Shown piece after piece: positions 1-8,002 of a DNA stretch of 64,000 bases (its first letter is position 1; each line of letters starts with the position of its first letter). The DNA is from Halobaculum sp. MBLA0143 (lineage in GTDB: Archaea > Halobacteriota > Halobacteria > Halobacteriales > Haloferacaceae): the NCBI RefSeq assembly GCF_041361465.1, contig NZ_JBGKAC010000001.1:2232001-2296000 (forward strand), read 5' to 3'. The translations under genes were made by a program, and so were the position numbers. The notes beneath the pieces are model-generated. The model ran no database searches, was not told the origin of the DNA, and was given only the letters and a program-made list of their open reading frames with translations.

Positions 1-1182
1 CGTCTCGCCGCGGACGACCGGCATCATCGGGAAGCCCGCCCGCTCGTAGTCGTCCTCGTACGCGAGTGCGAGGTTGTAGAAGTGGGCGGGCGTCCACAGG
101 AATATCAGTGCCGCGACGGCGAGCCCGCCGAGCCCGACCGTGCCGGTGACGGCGGCCCAGCCGATCAGCGCCGGCAGCGCGCCGGCGGCGCCGCCGACGA
201 CCGTGTTCTGGACGGTGTTGGGCTTCAGGATGAGCGTGTAGACGACGGAGTAGAACAGGATGGCGACGAGCCCGAGCACGGCCGCCAGGAGGTTGACGGT
301 GGCGAACAGTCCGAGCGACAGGGCCGACAGGACCACACCGAACGCGACGGCGTTGGGGACGGAGACGAGATCGACCGCCAGCGGGCGGTCGTTCGTCCGT
401 TGCATCCGGCGGTCGATGTCGCGCTCTAGGACGTGATTGAACGTGCCGGACGCGCCGATGGAGAGGGCGCCGCCGGCGAGCGTGACGGCGACCGTGCGGG
501 CCGACAGCGACGGCCCGGCCGCCAGCGCCATCGCGGCGGCGGCGACGAGACACAACAGCCACATCAGCCGGGGCTTCGTGAGCCGGTAGTAGGCGGTCGC
601 GGTCAGCCGGGCACGCCGGAGCGGACGGTCGGTCCACGCCGGCACGTCCGGCCGGGTCGGCTCGGACAACGGCGGTGCGTCTGCCTCCTCCGGGCCGGAG
701 GGTGGGTCGGTCGGCGTGTCGGTCGGGTCGCCGGTGCGGCGCTCTAGCTCCCAGGCGAGCGCCGCCAGCAGCCCGCCGAAGATAGCGAGCCCGACGAGGA
801 GGTGGAGTGTCCGAACTGTCAACGACAGGCCGGCGACGGCCGCCAGCACCGTGTCGCCGCCGGCAGTGGCGACGAACGCGCCGAGACCGGCCTGGAGCGG
901 GAACAGGAGCGTCGCGGCCGCGAGTGCGGCGGCGACACGACGGCTCGGGCGCACACGGACGGCGACGGCGGCCGTGACGAGCACGAACAGGCCGACGACG
1001 GCGGCGACCGCCCGGTGACCGAGCGCGACGAGCGCCGGGCCGGTGGTTGCGAGCCCGCCGTCACACAACGGCCAGCCGACACAGGCGTCGGCGGCACCGG
1101 TGACGGCGGTGGTCGCTCCGACGACGAGCAGGAGGTAGACGCCCATCGCGGTGGACGCCAAGAGAGCCGGAAAACGGTCCAT
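1..1182 (-). CDS. ctaB: Heme A synthase-like/heme o synthase fusion (CtaA-CtaB), 3' end cut by window
   Basis: This membrane enzyme farnesylates protoheme IX to heme o for terminal oxidases. The visible 394 residues start at the ATG at 1182 and run off the window edge. The N-terminal part has several hydrophobic segments and a GHRAVAAVVG-like segment, resembling CtaA/COX15. An acidic linker follows, then a UbiA-type prenyltransferase with NHVLERDIDRRMQRTNDRPL (Asp-rich first motif). The visible end, YEDDYERAGFPMMPVVRGE, is the second conserved loop. It is divergent from coxB, which supports a role in cytochrome oxidase heme assembly. Family assignment is firm; whether the N-terminal half still has CtaA activity is not clear from sequence. 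Confidence 0.9.
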   Translation of the reverse strand, partial: MDRFPALLASTAMGVYLLLVVGATTAVTGAADACVGWPLCDGGLATTGPALVALGHRAVAAVVGLFVLVTAAVAVRVRPSRRVAAALAAATLLFPLQAGLGAFVATAGGDTVLAAVAGLSLTVRTLHLLVGLAIFGGLLAALAWELERRTGDPTDTPTDPPSGPEEADAPPLSEPTRPDVPAWTDRPLRRARLTATAYYRLTKPRLMWLLCLVAAAAMALAAGPSLSARTVAVTLAGGALSIGASGTFNHVLERDIDRRMQRTNDRPLAVDLVSVPNAVAFGVVLSALSLGLFATVNLLAAVLGLVAILFYSVVYTLILKPNTVQNTVVGGAAGALPALIGWAAVTGTVGLGGLAVAALIFLWTPAHFYNLALAYEDDYERAGFPMMPVVRGET

Positions 1183-1365
1183 CGTTGGTCGTCTGCGCTA
1201 CCAACTGGCCACATATCAACCCCCCGCTTCGGACCCCGACCGTGGGAGCCGTCGGCGCGACGACGCGGCCGTACGAGGGGTGTGCCGGCGTGGTGACGGC
1301 GCCGTCACCGTGATCGTGGTAGCTCGGTGACAGCCCGGGACGGGAGCGGGGTGGACAACAGTAGG

Positions 1366-1373
1366 TATTTACG
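1366..1373 (+). promoter_or_regulatory. TATA-like box for coxB
   Basis: TATTTACG centred about 27 nt before the ATG at 1397. This spacing predicts a leaderless or nearly leaderless mRNA, as is common in haloarchaea. Confidence 0.5.
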
Positions 1374-1396
1374 TACCCTACGCCAAGCGCGGCGTA

Positions 1397-2188
1397 ATGA
1401 CGGAGACGCGACTCGGGAGCCTCGCCCGAGGACTACTGGTCGGGGCGCTCGCGACGGTGCTGTTCGCGGTGCCGGCGGCGGCACAGACCTCCACGACACA
1501 GCAGTTGATCGACGGGCTCAACGCCCGGCTGCTGTGGGTGGCGATCCCGATCACGATCCTCGTCGAGGCGATCCTGATCTACACCGTGTTGAAGTTCCGG
1601 AACGCCGACGAGGCCAAGGAGACGAAGGAGAATCGTCGCCTGGAGATCACCTGGACGGTGGCGACGGCCGTGATCCTCCTGTTCGTCGGTGTCGCCTCCT
1701 ACGGCGTCCTGGCCAACGAGGACGTGACCTACACCCAGCCGGAGCCCGGCGAGGACGGCGTCCACGTCGAGACGGTCGCCTACCAGTGGAACTGGAAGAT
1801 GAACTACCCGAGCGAGAACATCTCGCGGCTGACCGCCCGTGACGTGAACTTGGACGTCGTGGAGGAGAACGACGTATCCGGGCCCATAATCGTGGCACAG
1901 AAGGGTGAACCCCTGTACATCACCACCACCTCGGAGGACGTGATCCACGCCGTCCACGTCCCGAAGATGGGGCTCAAGCAGGACGCGATCCCGGGCCAGA
2001 ACAACACGATCCGCACGGTCCCCCTAGAGACCGGTGTCTTCCAGGGCTACTGTGCGGAGTACTGTGGCCAGGGGCACTCGAAGATGTACTTCCAGGTAGT
2101 CGTGGTCGATGAAGACACGTACCAGCAGTTCCTCCAGCGGCAGTCCGACGACGGGACGACGAACGCCTCCGTGACCGCGCCCGCCTGA
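1397..2188 (+). CDS. coxB: Cytochrome c oxidase subunit II
   Basis: This oxidase subunit carries the CuA centre, which accepts electrons and passes them to subunit I. The 263-residue protein has a hydrophobic N-terminal segment (about 11-30) resembling a signal or anchor, two transmembrane helices (about 46-65 and 86-105) and a C-terminal cupredoxin domain. CuA ligands are visible: His184 in DVIHAVHVP, then CAEYCGQGHSKM with Cys219, Cys223, His227 and Met230. Subunit I is not in the window. The divergent neighbour is ctaB. The in vivo donor is probably a halocyanin; two halocyanin-like genes occur further along. Confidence 0.95.
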   Translation: MTETRLGSLARGLLVGALATVLFAVPAAAQTSTTQQLIDGLNARLLWVAIPITILVEAILIYTVLKFRNADEAKETKENRRLEITWTVATAVILLFVGVASYGVLANEDVTYTQPEPGEDGVHVETVAYQWNWKMNYPSENISRLTARDVNLDVVEENDVSGPIIVAQKGEPLYITTTSEDVIHAVHVPKMGLKQDAIPGQNNTIRTVPLETGVFQGYCAEYCGQGHSKMYFQVVVVDEDTYQQFLQRQSDDGTTNASVTAPA

Positions 2189-2239
2189 GGCCGGGCGCGA
2201 CCGCCAGCGTTGATTACACTCCGGTCGTTACACCGGGGT

Positions 2240-2386
2240 ATGCGTGACGAAGAGGAGATCCGCGAGCAGTACGAGTTTCTCGAAGAACAGCTCGACGCCG
2301 AGGAGATGAACCACGAGGGTGTCCGCGAGATGTTCACCTACTACAAACGGGCGCTCGGGTGGGCGCTGGAGGAAGAACACATGTAG
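2240..2386 (+). CDS. Small acidic conserved-type protein, 48 aa
   Basis: A short ORF from ATG 2240 to TAG 2386, beginning MRDEEEIREQYEFLEEQ and ending LGWALEEEHM. It is Glu-rich and predicted fully helical. A TATA-like TGATTACAC near 2212-2219 sits about 27 nt before the start. It resembles the short helical proteins often found beside haloarchaeal genes, but I do not recognise a family and assign no function. Confidence 0.6.
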   Translation: MRDEEEIREQYEFLEEQLDAEEMNHEGVREMFTYYKRALGWALEEEHM

Positions 2387-2913
2387 ACCGCCTCGGGGCC
2401 GAGCCCCGAGGCTCTCGCGTGAGCCACCGTCGCTCCCTCGCGCTACCACCCCGGCGCTCGGGGTGGGGTCGGAACGCACCGGGCGTCGACTGTCTACGTC
2501 GTCGTTCCCGAGCGGACCGTGCTCCGGCGTTCCTGCTCGTCGGAGTTGTCTGTCTGTGAACCCACAGTCGGTCCGAGCACGGCGTCGGGACGTGTGTTCC
2601 GGCTCGGTCCGCTCTACGAGACGGCCCGTTCTGGTGGCGTGTACTCGACACACGCGCAGAGGTGTCGAAGCGAAACAGCCAGATACCACCGCTTCGCTCG
2701 GGGAGGCGACCGCGCACCGTTCGCCGACAGTCACAGTCCCGCGCCACCTGCCGACAGTCCTAAACCGATGGCGTCTGTCATACCATACGACGCTTCGCTT
2801 GGAGGGCCGAAGCGTCAGCGGGGACCAACTCAAGGCGGCACGCGCTGCAGTTGCGGCGCGTATCCGCTTTCTCACGTCAGTCCGTTCAAGTCGCCGGAGC
2901 GTTAGGTGTCGGT
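2387..2913. other. Intergenic stretch without a credible gene
   Basis: About 530 bases between the 48-residue ORF and the SDR gene. Reading frames here give Ser/Arg-rich translations without domain features or haloarchaeal codon bias. I see no tRNA, no repeat array and no IS end. It may be decayed coding DNA. Confidence 0.4.
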
Positions 2914-3618
2914 ATGTCCGTCTCGTACGACTTCGACGGCACGGTGGCACTGATCACGGGCGCGTGCGGCGCGCTCGGGAGCGCCGCGGCGGCCGCGTTC
3001 GCCGACGCGGGAGCGACGGTCGCGGCCGCAGACGTGGTAGACGTCGACAGCGACGACAGCCTCTTGGACCGGGAGACGGTCGACAGCTTCCACCGGACGG
3101 ACTTCACGGACGAGGAGGCGGTCGGAGAGACAGTGGCGGCGGTCGTCGCGGAACACGGCCGACTGGACCACCTGCTCAATGTGGCGGGGACGTGGCGCGG
3201 CGGCGACCCCGTCGACGAGACGCCCGTCGAGACGTTCGACATGTTGTTCGACGTGAACCTGAAGACGGCGTTCCTGGCGTCGAAACACGCGATCCCACAC
3301 CTCCGGGAGACGGACGGCGCGATCGTCTCCGTGTCGGCGGAGTCGTCCCTGGAGGGTGGCGAGGGTGACGCCCCCTACCGGGCGAGCAAGGCCGGCGTCC
3401 GGCTCCTGACGGAGTCCATCGCCGAGGAGAACCTCGGCAGCGTCCGGGCGAACGCCGTGATGCCGTCCGTGTTGGACACGCCGATGAACCGCGACATGAT
3501 GGAGCCGAGCGACGACTGGGTCCAGCCGGCAGAAGTCGCGGACGTGATGTTGTTCCTCTGTTCGGACGCCGCGGACGTGACGAGTGGTGCCGCCGTCCCG
3601 GTGTACGGGCAGGCGTAG
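2914..3618 (+). CDS. Short-chain dehydrogenase/reductase (SDR)
   Basis: An NAD(P)-dependent oxidoreductase of unknown substrate, 234 residues, a typical classical SDR length. The Rossmann glycine motif TGACGALG is at residues 15-22, NVAGT near 89-93, a Ser near 139-141, and the catalytic YRASK (Tyr155, Lys159). ATG 2914 is preferred over upstream codons because MSVSYDFDGTVALITG puts the cofactor motif at the usual distance from the N terminus. Asp40 and the following acidic residues after beta-strand 2 suggest NAD rather than NADP (inference). Neighbours do not point to a pathway. Confidence 0.85.
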   Translation: MSVSYDFDGTVALITGACGALGSAAAAAFADAGATVAAADVVDVDSDDSLLDRETVDSFHRTDFTDEEAVGETVAAVVAEHGRLDHLLNVAGTWRGGDPVDETPVETFDMLFDVNLKTAFLASKHAIPHLRETDGAIVSVSAESSLEGGEGDAPYRASKAGVRLLTESIAEENLGSVRANAVMPSVLDTPMNRDMMEPSDDWVQPAEVADVMLFLCSDAADVTSGAAVPVYGQA

Positions 3619-3624
3619 TCGCCG

Positions 3625-4164
3625 TCAGACGCCCTCGGACTCGCGTTCTCGCCGGCGGCGTGCCTCGCGTCTGGTCGACTGGAGTCGTTCCTCGTCGGGG
3701 GCGTCGTCTGCGGTCACTCGTTCACCGGGCGCTTCGCGGGCCGCGAACACGTCGTCCAGTCGGCGCTCGAACTCCTCGCGGGTGAGCTCGCCGGCTGCGT
3801 AGCGGCGTTGGAGGATCTCCTCCGGGTCGGCTTCGGGCGTCTCCAACCCGTCGCCGACGCCGTAGGCGGCCGGCTCCCGGAGGTTGCCGATGACCGAGAG
3901 GTAGACGGGCCACAGCGCCGCGAGCCCGACGACGAACAAGGGGACGCCGACGAGCAGCCCGGCGACCCCGACGAGGAACGCCGACACCGTGCCGGCGAAC
4001 ACGCCGGCCAGTCCGATCAACGCCGTCCCGGCTCCGACGCTCCCCACGAGCAGCCCGAACAGGAGCCGTCCGAGCGCGCCGTCGGGGGTGTAGTGTTCGA
4101 TCAGTGCGTGGTAGTCGGGGTCGTCGTCTGGAGGGCGGGTCACAGCGACGAGTGACGGCGGCAA
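3625..4164 (-). CDS. Membrane protein with C-terminal SHOCT domain
   Basis: A 179-residue protein with a short polar N terminus and two long hydrophobic stretches (about 33-61 and 63-90) that are probably membrane helices. Near 122-140 it has the SHOCT signature LQRRYAAGELTREEFERRL, followed by a charged Arg/Glu-rich tail. SHOCT domains are short helical oligomerisation or interaction modules at protein ends in bacteria and archaea. The specific function is unknown. It is convergent with the SDR gene and ends 7 bp from it. Confidence 0.75.
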   Translation of the reverse strand: MPPSLVAVTRPPDDDPDYHALIEHYTPDGALGRLLFGLLVGSVGAGTALIGLAGVFAGTVSAFLVGVAGLLVGVPLFVVGLAALWPVYLSVIGNLREPAAYGVGDGLETPEADPEEILQRRYAAGELTREEFERRLDDVFAAREAPGERVTADDAPDEERLQSTRREARRRRERESEGV

Positions 4165-4184
4165 CGACGTAAGTGTACCCGTGT

Positions 4185-4331
4185 TCAGTTCTTCTTCTCT
4201 CGGACCTTCTTCCCCCGCCGGACCATGTCCTCACAGTGAGGACACGCCCGGGGGCTGGTGATCCCCTCGGGCTCGAACACCTTCACGTACCGCTCCGTCA
4301 CGAAAGAGCCGCAGTTCTGGCACTCTGGCAT
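4185..4331 (-). CDS. Small zinc-ribbon protein, 48 aa
   Basis: From ATG 4331 to TGA 4185 this encodes a 48-residue protein with two metal-binding pairs, CQNC near residues 4-7 and CPHC near 30-33, and a Lys/Arg-rich tail (RRGKKVREKKN). This fits a rubredoxin-like or treble-clef zinc ribbon, as in the small haloarchaeal zinc-finger proteins (DUF7563-type, from memory). It probably binds nucleic acid or protein; the target is unknown. It lies just upstream of the SHOCT membrane protein on the same strand. Confidence 0.7.
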   Translation of the reverse strand: MPECQNCGSFVTERYVKVFEPEGITSPRACPHCEDMVRRGKKVREKKN

Positions 4332-4420
4332 ACCCGTCCGAGCGCCACACTGCTGTAAACCAGTTGTGGATCGACACCGGCGTGTGAACGAATCCCGTGG
4401 CGAGAGGAGGGACGGCTCAC

Positions 4421-4550
4421 TCCCGCAGCCACGCCAGCGTCTCCCCGTCTCGTTCCTCGACGGCGACGAGCCCGTCGTCCGCGAGGTCGGTGACGAGCCC
4501 GCGGAGCCACTCGCGGCCGTGGTCGCCGTCGGGTGTGTAGTTCTCGACGG
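4421..4550 (-). pseudogene. Orphan copy of the mutY 3' end
   Basis: Read on the minus strand this stretch encodes YTPDGDHGREWLRGLV, then TDLADDGLV, and ends in WLRE and a stop. That closely matches the last residues of MutY at 5261-5390 (YTPDGDHGREWLRGLV, then SDLADDGLV). Bases 4496-4541 are identical to 5340-5385 (46 bp). No upstream MutY sequence or start codon is attached, so this is a displaced 3' fragment, not a gene. The VapBC-like pair lies between the two copies. Confidence 0.8.
4496..4541. repeat. 46-bp direct repeat, left copy
   Basis: Identical base for base to 5340-5385 inside mutY. Together the two copies bracket the toxin-antitoxin genes, like the direct repeats left by site-specific integration into a gene's 3' end. 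Confidence 0.85.
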
Positions 4551-4552
4551 CT

Positions 4553-4921
4553 CTATTCGTCGGGGTCGAGTTGGATACGCGTCACACCGCCGAGGTCGTC
4601 GTACACACCGTCACTGGAGACGATACGCCCCTCGGAGAGCGCGGCGTGGAACGCGTCGAACGGTGACAGGCCTCTCTCGACGTTCTGTGACGCCTGGTAC
4701 ACGACCGTTGGGTCTCCCGGGAACGTCGCCAGTTCGAGTATCGCAGTGATGGCACGCTCACGGTCGAATCCGAACCGCTCTTCGACCAGAAACAGTTCGA
4801 CGAACGTCGCCAGCGAGACGGTGAGTTCCCCCTCGTGTTCGTCGAGAATCCGCTCGGCACGGGCGGCGAGCCAGTCGTCGTCTTTCAGGAGTGCCAGCCA
4901 GAAGTCGAGATCAGCGTACAT
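4553..4921 (-). CDS. VapC-like PIN-domain toxin
   Basis: A probable ribonuclease toxin of 122 residues. PIN-domain acidic residues are visible: Asp4/Asp6 in MYADLDFW, Glu42 in FVELF, Asp89 in SPFDAFHAA and Asp104 in VSSDGVYDDL. These would bind the Mg/Mn ions used to cut RNA. ATG 4921 overlaps the end of the upstream AbrB-type antitoxin gene by 11 bp, the normal toxin-antitoxin arrangement. It ends just before the orphan mutY fragment. The RNA target cannot be read from sequence. Confidence 0.85.
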   Translation of the reverse strand: MYADLDFWLALLKDDDWLAARAERILDEHEGELTVSLATFVELFLVEERFGFDRERAITAILELATFPGDPTVVYQASQNVERGLSPFDAFHAALSEGRIVSSDGVYDDLGGVTRIQLDPDE

Positions 4922-5159
4922 GTTCGCTGCTCTCGTCGCGTGCCGTCTCGCTGGCTGCGGCTTCGAGTTCGTCGAGTGACGCCGAACGGAGCTCCGCCGA
5001 TCCGGCGGCGCGGAGTGCCTCCACTGGGTCGTCCGGGATCGGAACGAGTTTGATGCCGTTGTCCAACTCCACGAGTCTGAATCTGTCTCCGTACTGCTCG
5101 CGCGTCTCCTTGGGAATCGTCACTCGCCCTCGTTCGTCTGTCTGTAGTTCACTGGTCAC
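4911..5159 (-). CDS. AbrB/SpoVT-fold antitoxin (VapB-like)
   Basis: A DNA-binding antitoxin of 82 residues. The swapped-hairpin signature TDERGRVTIPKETREQYG lies near the N terminus, and the acidic, Ala-rich C terminus should bind the PIN toxin encoded next. I chose the GTG at 5159 because a TATA-like CTTTACAC at 5183-5190 sits 27 nt upstream, predicting a leaderless transcript. The longer ATG start at 5201 would put that promoter inside the gene. It should repress its own operon together with VapC (family knowledge). Confidence 0.85.
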   Translation of the reverse strand: MTSELQTDERGRVTIPKETREQYGDRFRLVELDNGIKLVPIPDDPVEALRAAGSAELRSASLDELEAAASETARDESSEHVR

Positions 5160-5182
5160 ACTCGTACGGTCGTGGTGGGGGA

Positions 5183-5190
5183 GTGTAAAG
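5183..5190 (-). promoter_or_regulatory. TATA-like box for the vapBC-like pair
   Basis: CTTTACAC on the minus strand, centred 27 nt before the GTG at 5159. It decides the antitoxin start. Confidence 0.5.
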
Positions 5191-5260
5191 GCTGCTCCCA
5201 CTCAGTTAGAATTCGTGGGTCAGAACTACTCGCCGCGGGAGTCCGGGCGTCGGTCTACCC

Positions 5261-6187
5261 TCACTGACGCAGCCGGGCGACGAGCTCCCCGTCCCGTCGT
5301 TCGAGGTCCACCAGTCCGTCGTCGGCCAGATCCGAGACCAGCCCGCGGAGCCACTCGCGGCCGTGGTCGCCGTCGGGTGTGTAGTCGACGCGGACGCGTG
5401 GACCGAGGGTGTCCAACGCCAACGGGCCGTGTTCACCCAGGACGCCGACGACCCGGCCGCGCATCTGGCGGCGACTCCCCTCGAACGACGGCTGTTCGGG
5501 CACGTCCGGCGCGGTGAAGTCGCCGGTCTCGTAGGCGCCACACCACCGGCGCCACGGGCACCCCTCTTCGTCACACCGCGGCGTCGACTCGCAGGCGACA
5601 CCACCCAGTTCCATGATCGCGTTGTTCCAGACCCGCGACTCCCCGGCGGGCATCAGTTCGTTCGCGGCCCGTTCGAAGGCGTCGTCGTCGTCCGGTACGT
5701 CGAACGCACGGTGTAGCACTCGTTTCACGTTCGTGTCGACGACGGCGTCGCCGTTGTCGAACGCGAAGGATGCGACGGCGTTGGCGGTGTACGGCCCGAC
5801 GCCCATCAGCTCCTGGAGTCCGTCGGGGTCGCGGGGGAACTCGCCGTCGTGGTCGTCGACCACCTGGCCGGCGGCCTCGTGGAGGTACTTCGCACGGTTG
5901 TTGTAGCCCAGCGAGTGGTCCGACCAGAAGGCGACGACGGCGGCGCGGTCGTCGGCCGCCAGCTCCTCGACGGTCGGCCAGCGGTCCAAGAAGGCCTCGT
6001 AGGCGTCGACCACCCGGGAGAGCTGGGTCTGTTGGCTCATCACCTCCGAGACGAGCACGGCGTAGGGGTCGGTCGTCTCCCGCCAGGGGAACGAACGGTG
6101 GTCCGTCTCGTACCAGTCGACGAGCGCCTCGCGGACATCGGCGACGGCGGAGGCGTCGTCCGCGAGCCGCGGGAGGTGGTCGGGCAC
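5261..6187 (-). CDS. mutY: A/G-specific adenine glycosylase MutY
   Basis: A base-excision repair enzyme that removes adenine mispaired with 8-oxoguanine. In 308 residues it has SEVMSQQTQ with the catalytic Glu near 48, the helix-hairpin-helix LMGVGPYTANAVA (about 128-139) and catalytic Asp151 in VVDTNVKRV. The four 4Fe-4S cysteines are at about 199, 205, 210 and 216. Their spacing (5, 4 and 5 residues between) differs slightly from the usual bacterial 6-2-5. The C-terminal part is short and lacks a full bacterial-type MutT-like domain. Its last 40 codons are duplicated at 4421-4550. Confidence 0.93.
   Translation of the reverse strand: MPDHLPRLADDASAVADVREALVDWYETDHRSFPWRETTDPYAVLVSEVMSQQTQLSRVVDAYEAFLDRWPTVEELAADDRAAVVAFWSDHSLGYNNRAKYLHEAAGQVVDDHDGEFPRDPDGLQELMGVGPYTANAVASFAFDNGDAVVDTNVKRVLHRAFDVPDDDDAFERAANELMPAGESRVWNNAIMELGGVACESTPRCDEEGCPWRRWCGAYETGDFTAPDVPEQPSFEGSRRQMRGRVVGVLGEHGPLALDTLGPRVRVDYTPDGDHGREWLRGLVSDLADDGLVDLERRDGELVARLRQ
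5340..5385. repeat. 46-bp direct repeat, right copy (inside mutY)
   Basis: Matches 4496-4541 exactly. It codes for the conserved TPDGDHGREWLRGL part of MutY, so the intact gene keeps this copy in frame. Confidence 0.85.
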
Positions 6188-6220
6188 GCCCCGCGGTACG
6201 ACGCGCGTTCACTTCGACCC

Positions 6221-6325
6221 GTCGGGTCGCACACGGGCGTCTCCGTCGCCGGGTCGCACACGGGCGTCTCCGTCGCCGGGTCGTGCACGGGCGTGCTCCC
6301 TGTGGTATCGCACACGGGCGTGTCC
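6221..6325. repeat. Four-copy ~27-bp tandem repeat, operator-like
   Basis: The unit is about 27 bp with core TCGCACACGGGCGT. It occurs near 6221, 6245, 6272 and 6300, the outer copies being more divergent. Two copies contain short perfect inverted repeats, GCACGGGCGTGC and ACACGGGCGTGT. It fills the divergent promoter region between mutY and the regulator gene at 6383, which suggests reiterated regulator binding sites (inference). Confidence 0.6.
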
Positions 6326-6382
6326 AGCGCCGGGTCGCGTCGATCCGACGTGTTCAAGCTTGTGCAACCGTCCAACACCGGC

Positions 6383-7099
6383 ATGAACAGAGCAGAGAAG
6401 GCGACTCTCCAACTGCGGGCGGTCGCCGTGTTGCGGACGCTGAAGGAGACTCGGACGTACGAGGAGTTGGCAGAGCTGACCGGGCTGCCGGCGGGCGACC
6501 TCAACCGCTACGTCAACGGGCACGTCCTGCCGGGCGCCGACCGGGCGGAGGCGGTCGTCGCCGGGGTCGGTCGGGAGGCGCTGGCGACGGAACTGCGCGA
6601 ACGGGTGTCGTTCGACGACGAGGGGTACGTGGACAACTCTGCGGTCGTGTTCGACCAGTCGTTCTTGGATCTCGTCGCCCCGGTCGCGGCCGAACGCCTG
6701 GGGTTCGAACGGCCGGACGTGGTGTTGACGGCCGCGACGGACGGGATCACCCTCGGCGCGGCGATGGCCTCGCACTTCGACGCCCGGGTGGCGTACGCCA
6801 AGAAGTCGAAGGAGACCGCCGTAGAGGAGTTCGTGGAGTCGCGCCAACGGCTCGCGTCCGGGATCGAGCTGACGTACTACCTCCCGGCCGACGCCGTCAA
6901 CGACGGGGAGACGGTGCTCGTCGTGGACGACCTGATCCGGTCGGGCGAGACACAGGAACTGTTGTTAGACATCGTCGAGCGGGCGGGCGGCGAGGTGACG
7001 GGCGTGTTCGCGCTGATCGCGGTCGGCGACGAGGGCGTCCAGCGGGCCGAACGCCAGACGGACGCGCCGGTGGGATCGCTGACGCAGTTCGAGCAGTAG
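6383..7099 (+). CDS. HTH plus phosphoribosyltransferase-domain transcriptional regulator
   Basis: A 238-residue protein. Residues about 15-55 look like a helix-turn-helix (RTYEELAELTGLPAGDLNRYVNG splits as a winged-helix or XRE-like motif). The rest is a type I PRTase fold with the PRPP loop VLVVDDLIRSGET near 175-187. Such fusions (GfcR and PurR-like proteins) use the PRTase domain as a ligand sensor rather than an enzyme, with sugar phosphates or PRPP as candidate effectors. The start at ATG 6383 follows the tandem operator-like repeat. The regulon cannot be assigned from sequence, so no symbol is given. Confidence 0.75.
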   Translation: MNRAEKATLQLRAVAVLRTLKETRTYEELAELTGLPAGDLNRYVNGHVLPGADRAEAVVAGVGREALATELRERVSFDDEGYVDNSAVVFDQSFLDLVAPVAAERLGFERPDVVLTAATDGITLGAAMASHFDARVAYAKKSKETAVEEFVESRQRLASGIELTYYLPADAVNDGETVLVVDDLIRSGETQELLLDIVERAGGEVTGVFALIAVGDEGVQRAERQTDAPVGSLTQFEQ

Positions 7100-7104
7100 T
7101 CTCC

Positions 7105-7908
7105 TCACACTCGCCCGACAGTCACGTCGAACGGTACGACCTCCACGCGCTCGTAGTCGTCGGTCTGCATCTGTTCGACCACGTCGCGGCCCATCGCCCG
7201 CCAGCGCTGTCGGAGGTCGTCGTAGGCGGTCGGGGACAGCGCCCGGCGGAGCTCAGTCTCGTGGCTGGCGAGCGCGGCGCCGGTCGCCTTCCGGGTCGCC
7301 CCCTCCAGGTCCGTCTCGGAGTACGGCGGCGTCACGCGTTTCTCGTGGTGGTAGCGACGGGTGGAGACGGCAGACAGCCCCGCCGCCGCGAACGTCTCCG
7401 TCAGGTCGGCGGTGGTCACGTCCGTGGCGACCCCGTCGACGAACGCCGCTCGCGCCTCCGCCTCCAGCGACGCCTCCGTCTCGACGGTCGAGGAGACGGC
7501 CACGTCGGCGTTGTCCGGCTCCACCGCCGCCACCAGATCACGAGAGACCCGGGCGAACTCCCGGAGCGCCGCCGGGGGCTCCGGGAGGTTGACCAGCAAC
7601 GCCTGACAGACGACCAGATCGAAGCTGTCGGCGGCGAACGGGAGTCGGACGGCGTCGCCGGCGGCGTAGCCGTCGATCCCGTCTCTCGACCGGTCACGGG
7701 CCGTGGTCAACAGTTCGGTGTCGGCGTCGACGCCGACGACGGTGCCGCCGGTCTCCTCGGCCAGCACGGCCGTCAGCTCGCCGGTGCCACAGCCGACGTC
7801 GAGAACTCGCTGCCGGCTCGACAGGGAGAGGTCCGCCAGCGCCGCTCGGCTGTCGGCCCACATCCCGCGGCGCGTGCGGTCGAGGTAGTCGGCAGAGAAC
7901 TCGCGCAC
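7105..7908 (-). CDS. Class I SAM-dependent methyltransferase
   Basis: A 267-residue methyltransferase of unknown substrate. The SAM-binding motif I is VLDVGCGTGELTAVL, followed by GVDADTELL (motif II acidic residue) and FDLVVCQALLVNLPEP (post-I/IV region). The start is taken at GTG 7908 (reads MREFSADYLDRTRRGMW when initiated) because upstream codons run into the carboxypeptidase gene and lose coding character. The C-terminal half carries no recognised domain. It lies 94 bp downstream of the M32 peptidase gene on the same strand, so the two may be cotranscribed. Confidence 0.8.
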   Translation of the reverse strand: MREFSADYLDRTRRGMWADSRAALADLSLSSRQRVLDVGCGTGELTAVLAEETGGTVVGVDADTELLTTARDRSRDGIDGYAAGDAVRLPFAADSFDLVVCQALLVNLPEPPAALREFARVSRDLVAAVEPDNADVAVSSTVETEASLEAEARAAFVDGVATDVTTADLTETFAAAGLSAVSTRRYHHEKRVTPPYSETDLEGATRKATGAALASHETELRRALSPTAYDDLRQRWRAMGRDVVEQMQTDDYERVEVVPFDVTVGRV

Positions 7909-8002
7909 TGGCGCCGGCTCGGGGAGCGACGCGCCTGAGTCTGACGGTCGCGGGTGGCGCCGGGCGACCGAGCCGTGCCCGTCGGGTCCGCGGGACGGTG
8001 AG

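Noticed and set aside
2387-2913. Ser/Arg-rich ORFs in the gap before the SDR gene
   Set aside because: Several overlapping frames on both strands are open only because of GC content; none has a domain or promoter.
5770-7938. Long plus-strand ORF antisense to mutY and across the regulator gene
   Set aside because: Arg/Gly-rich translation without motifs; the overlapping mutY and HTH-PRTase genes are clearly real.
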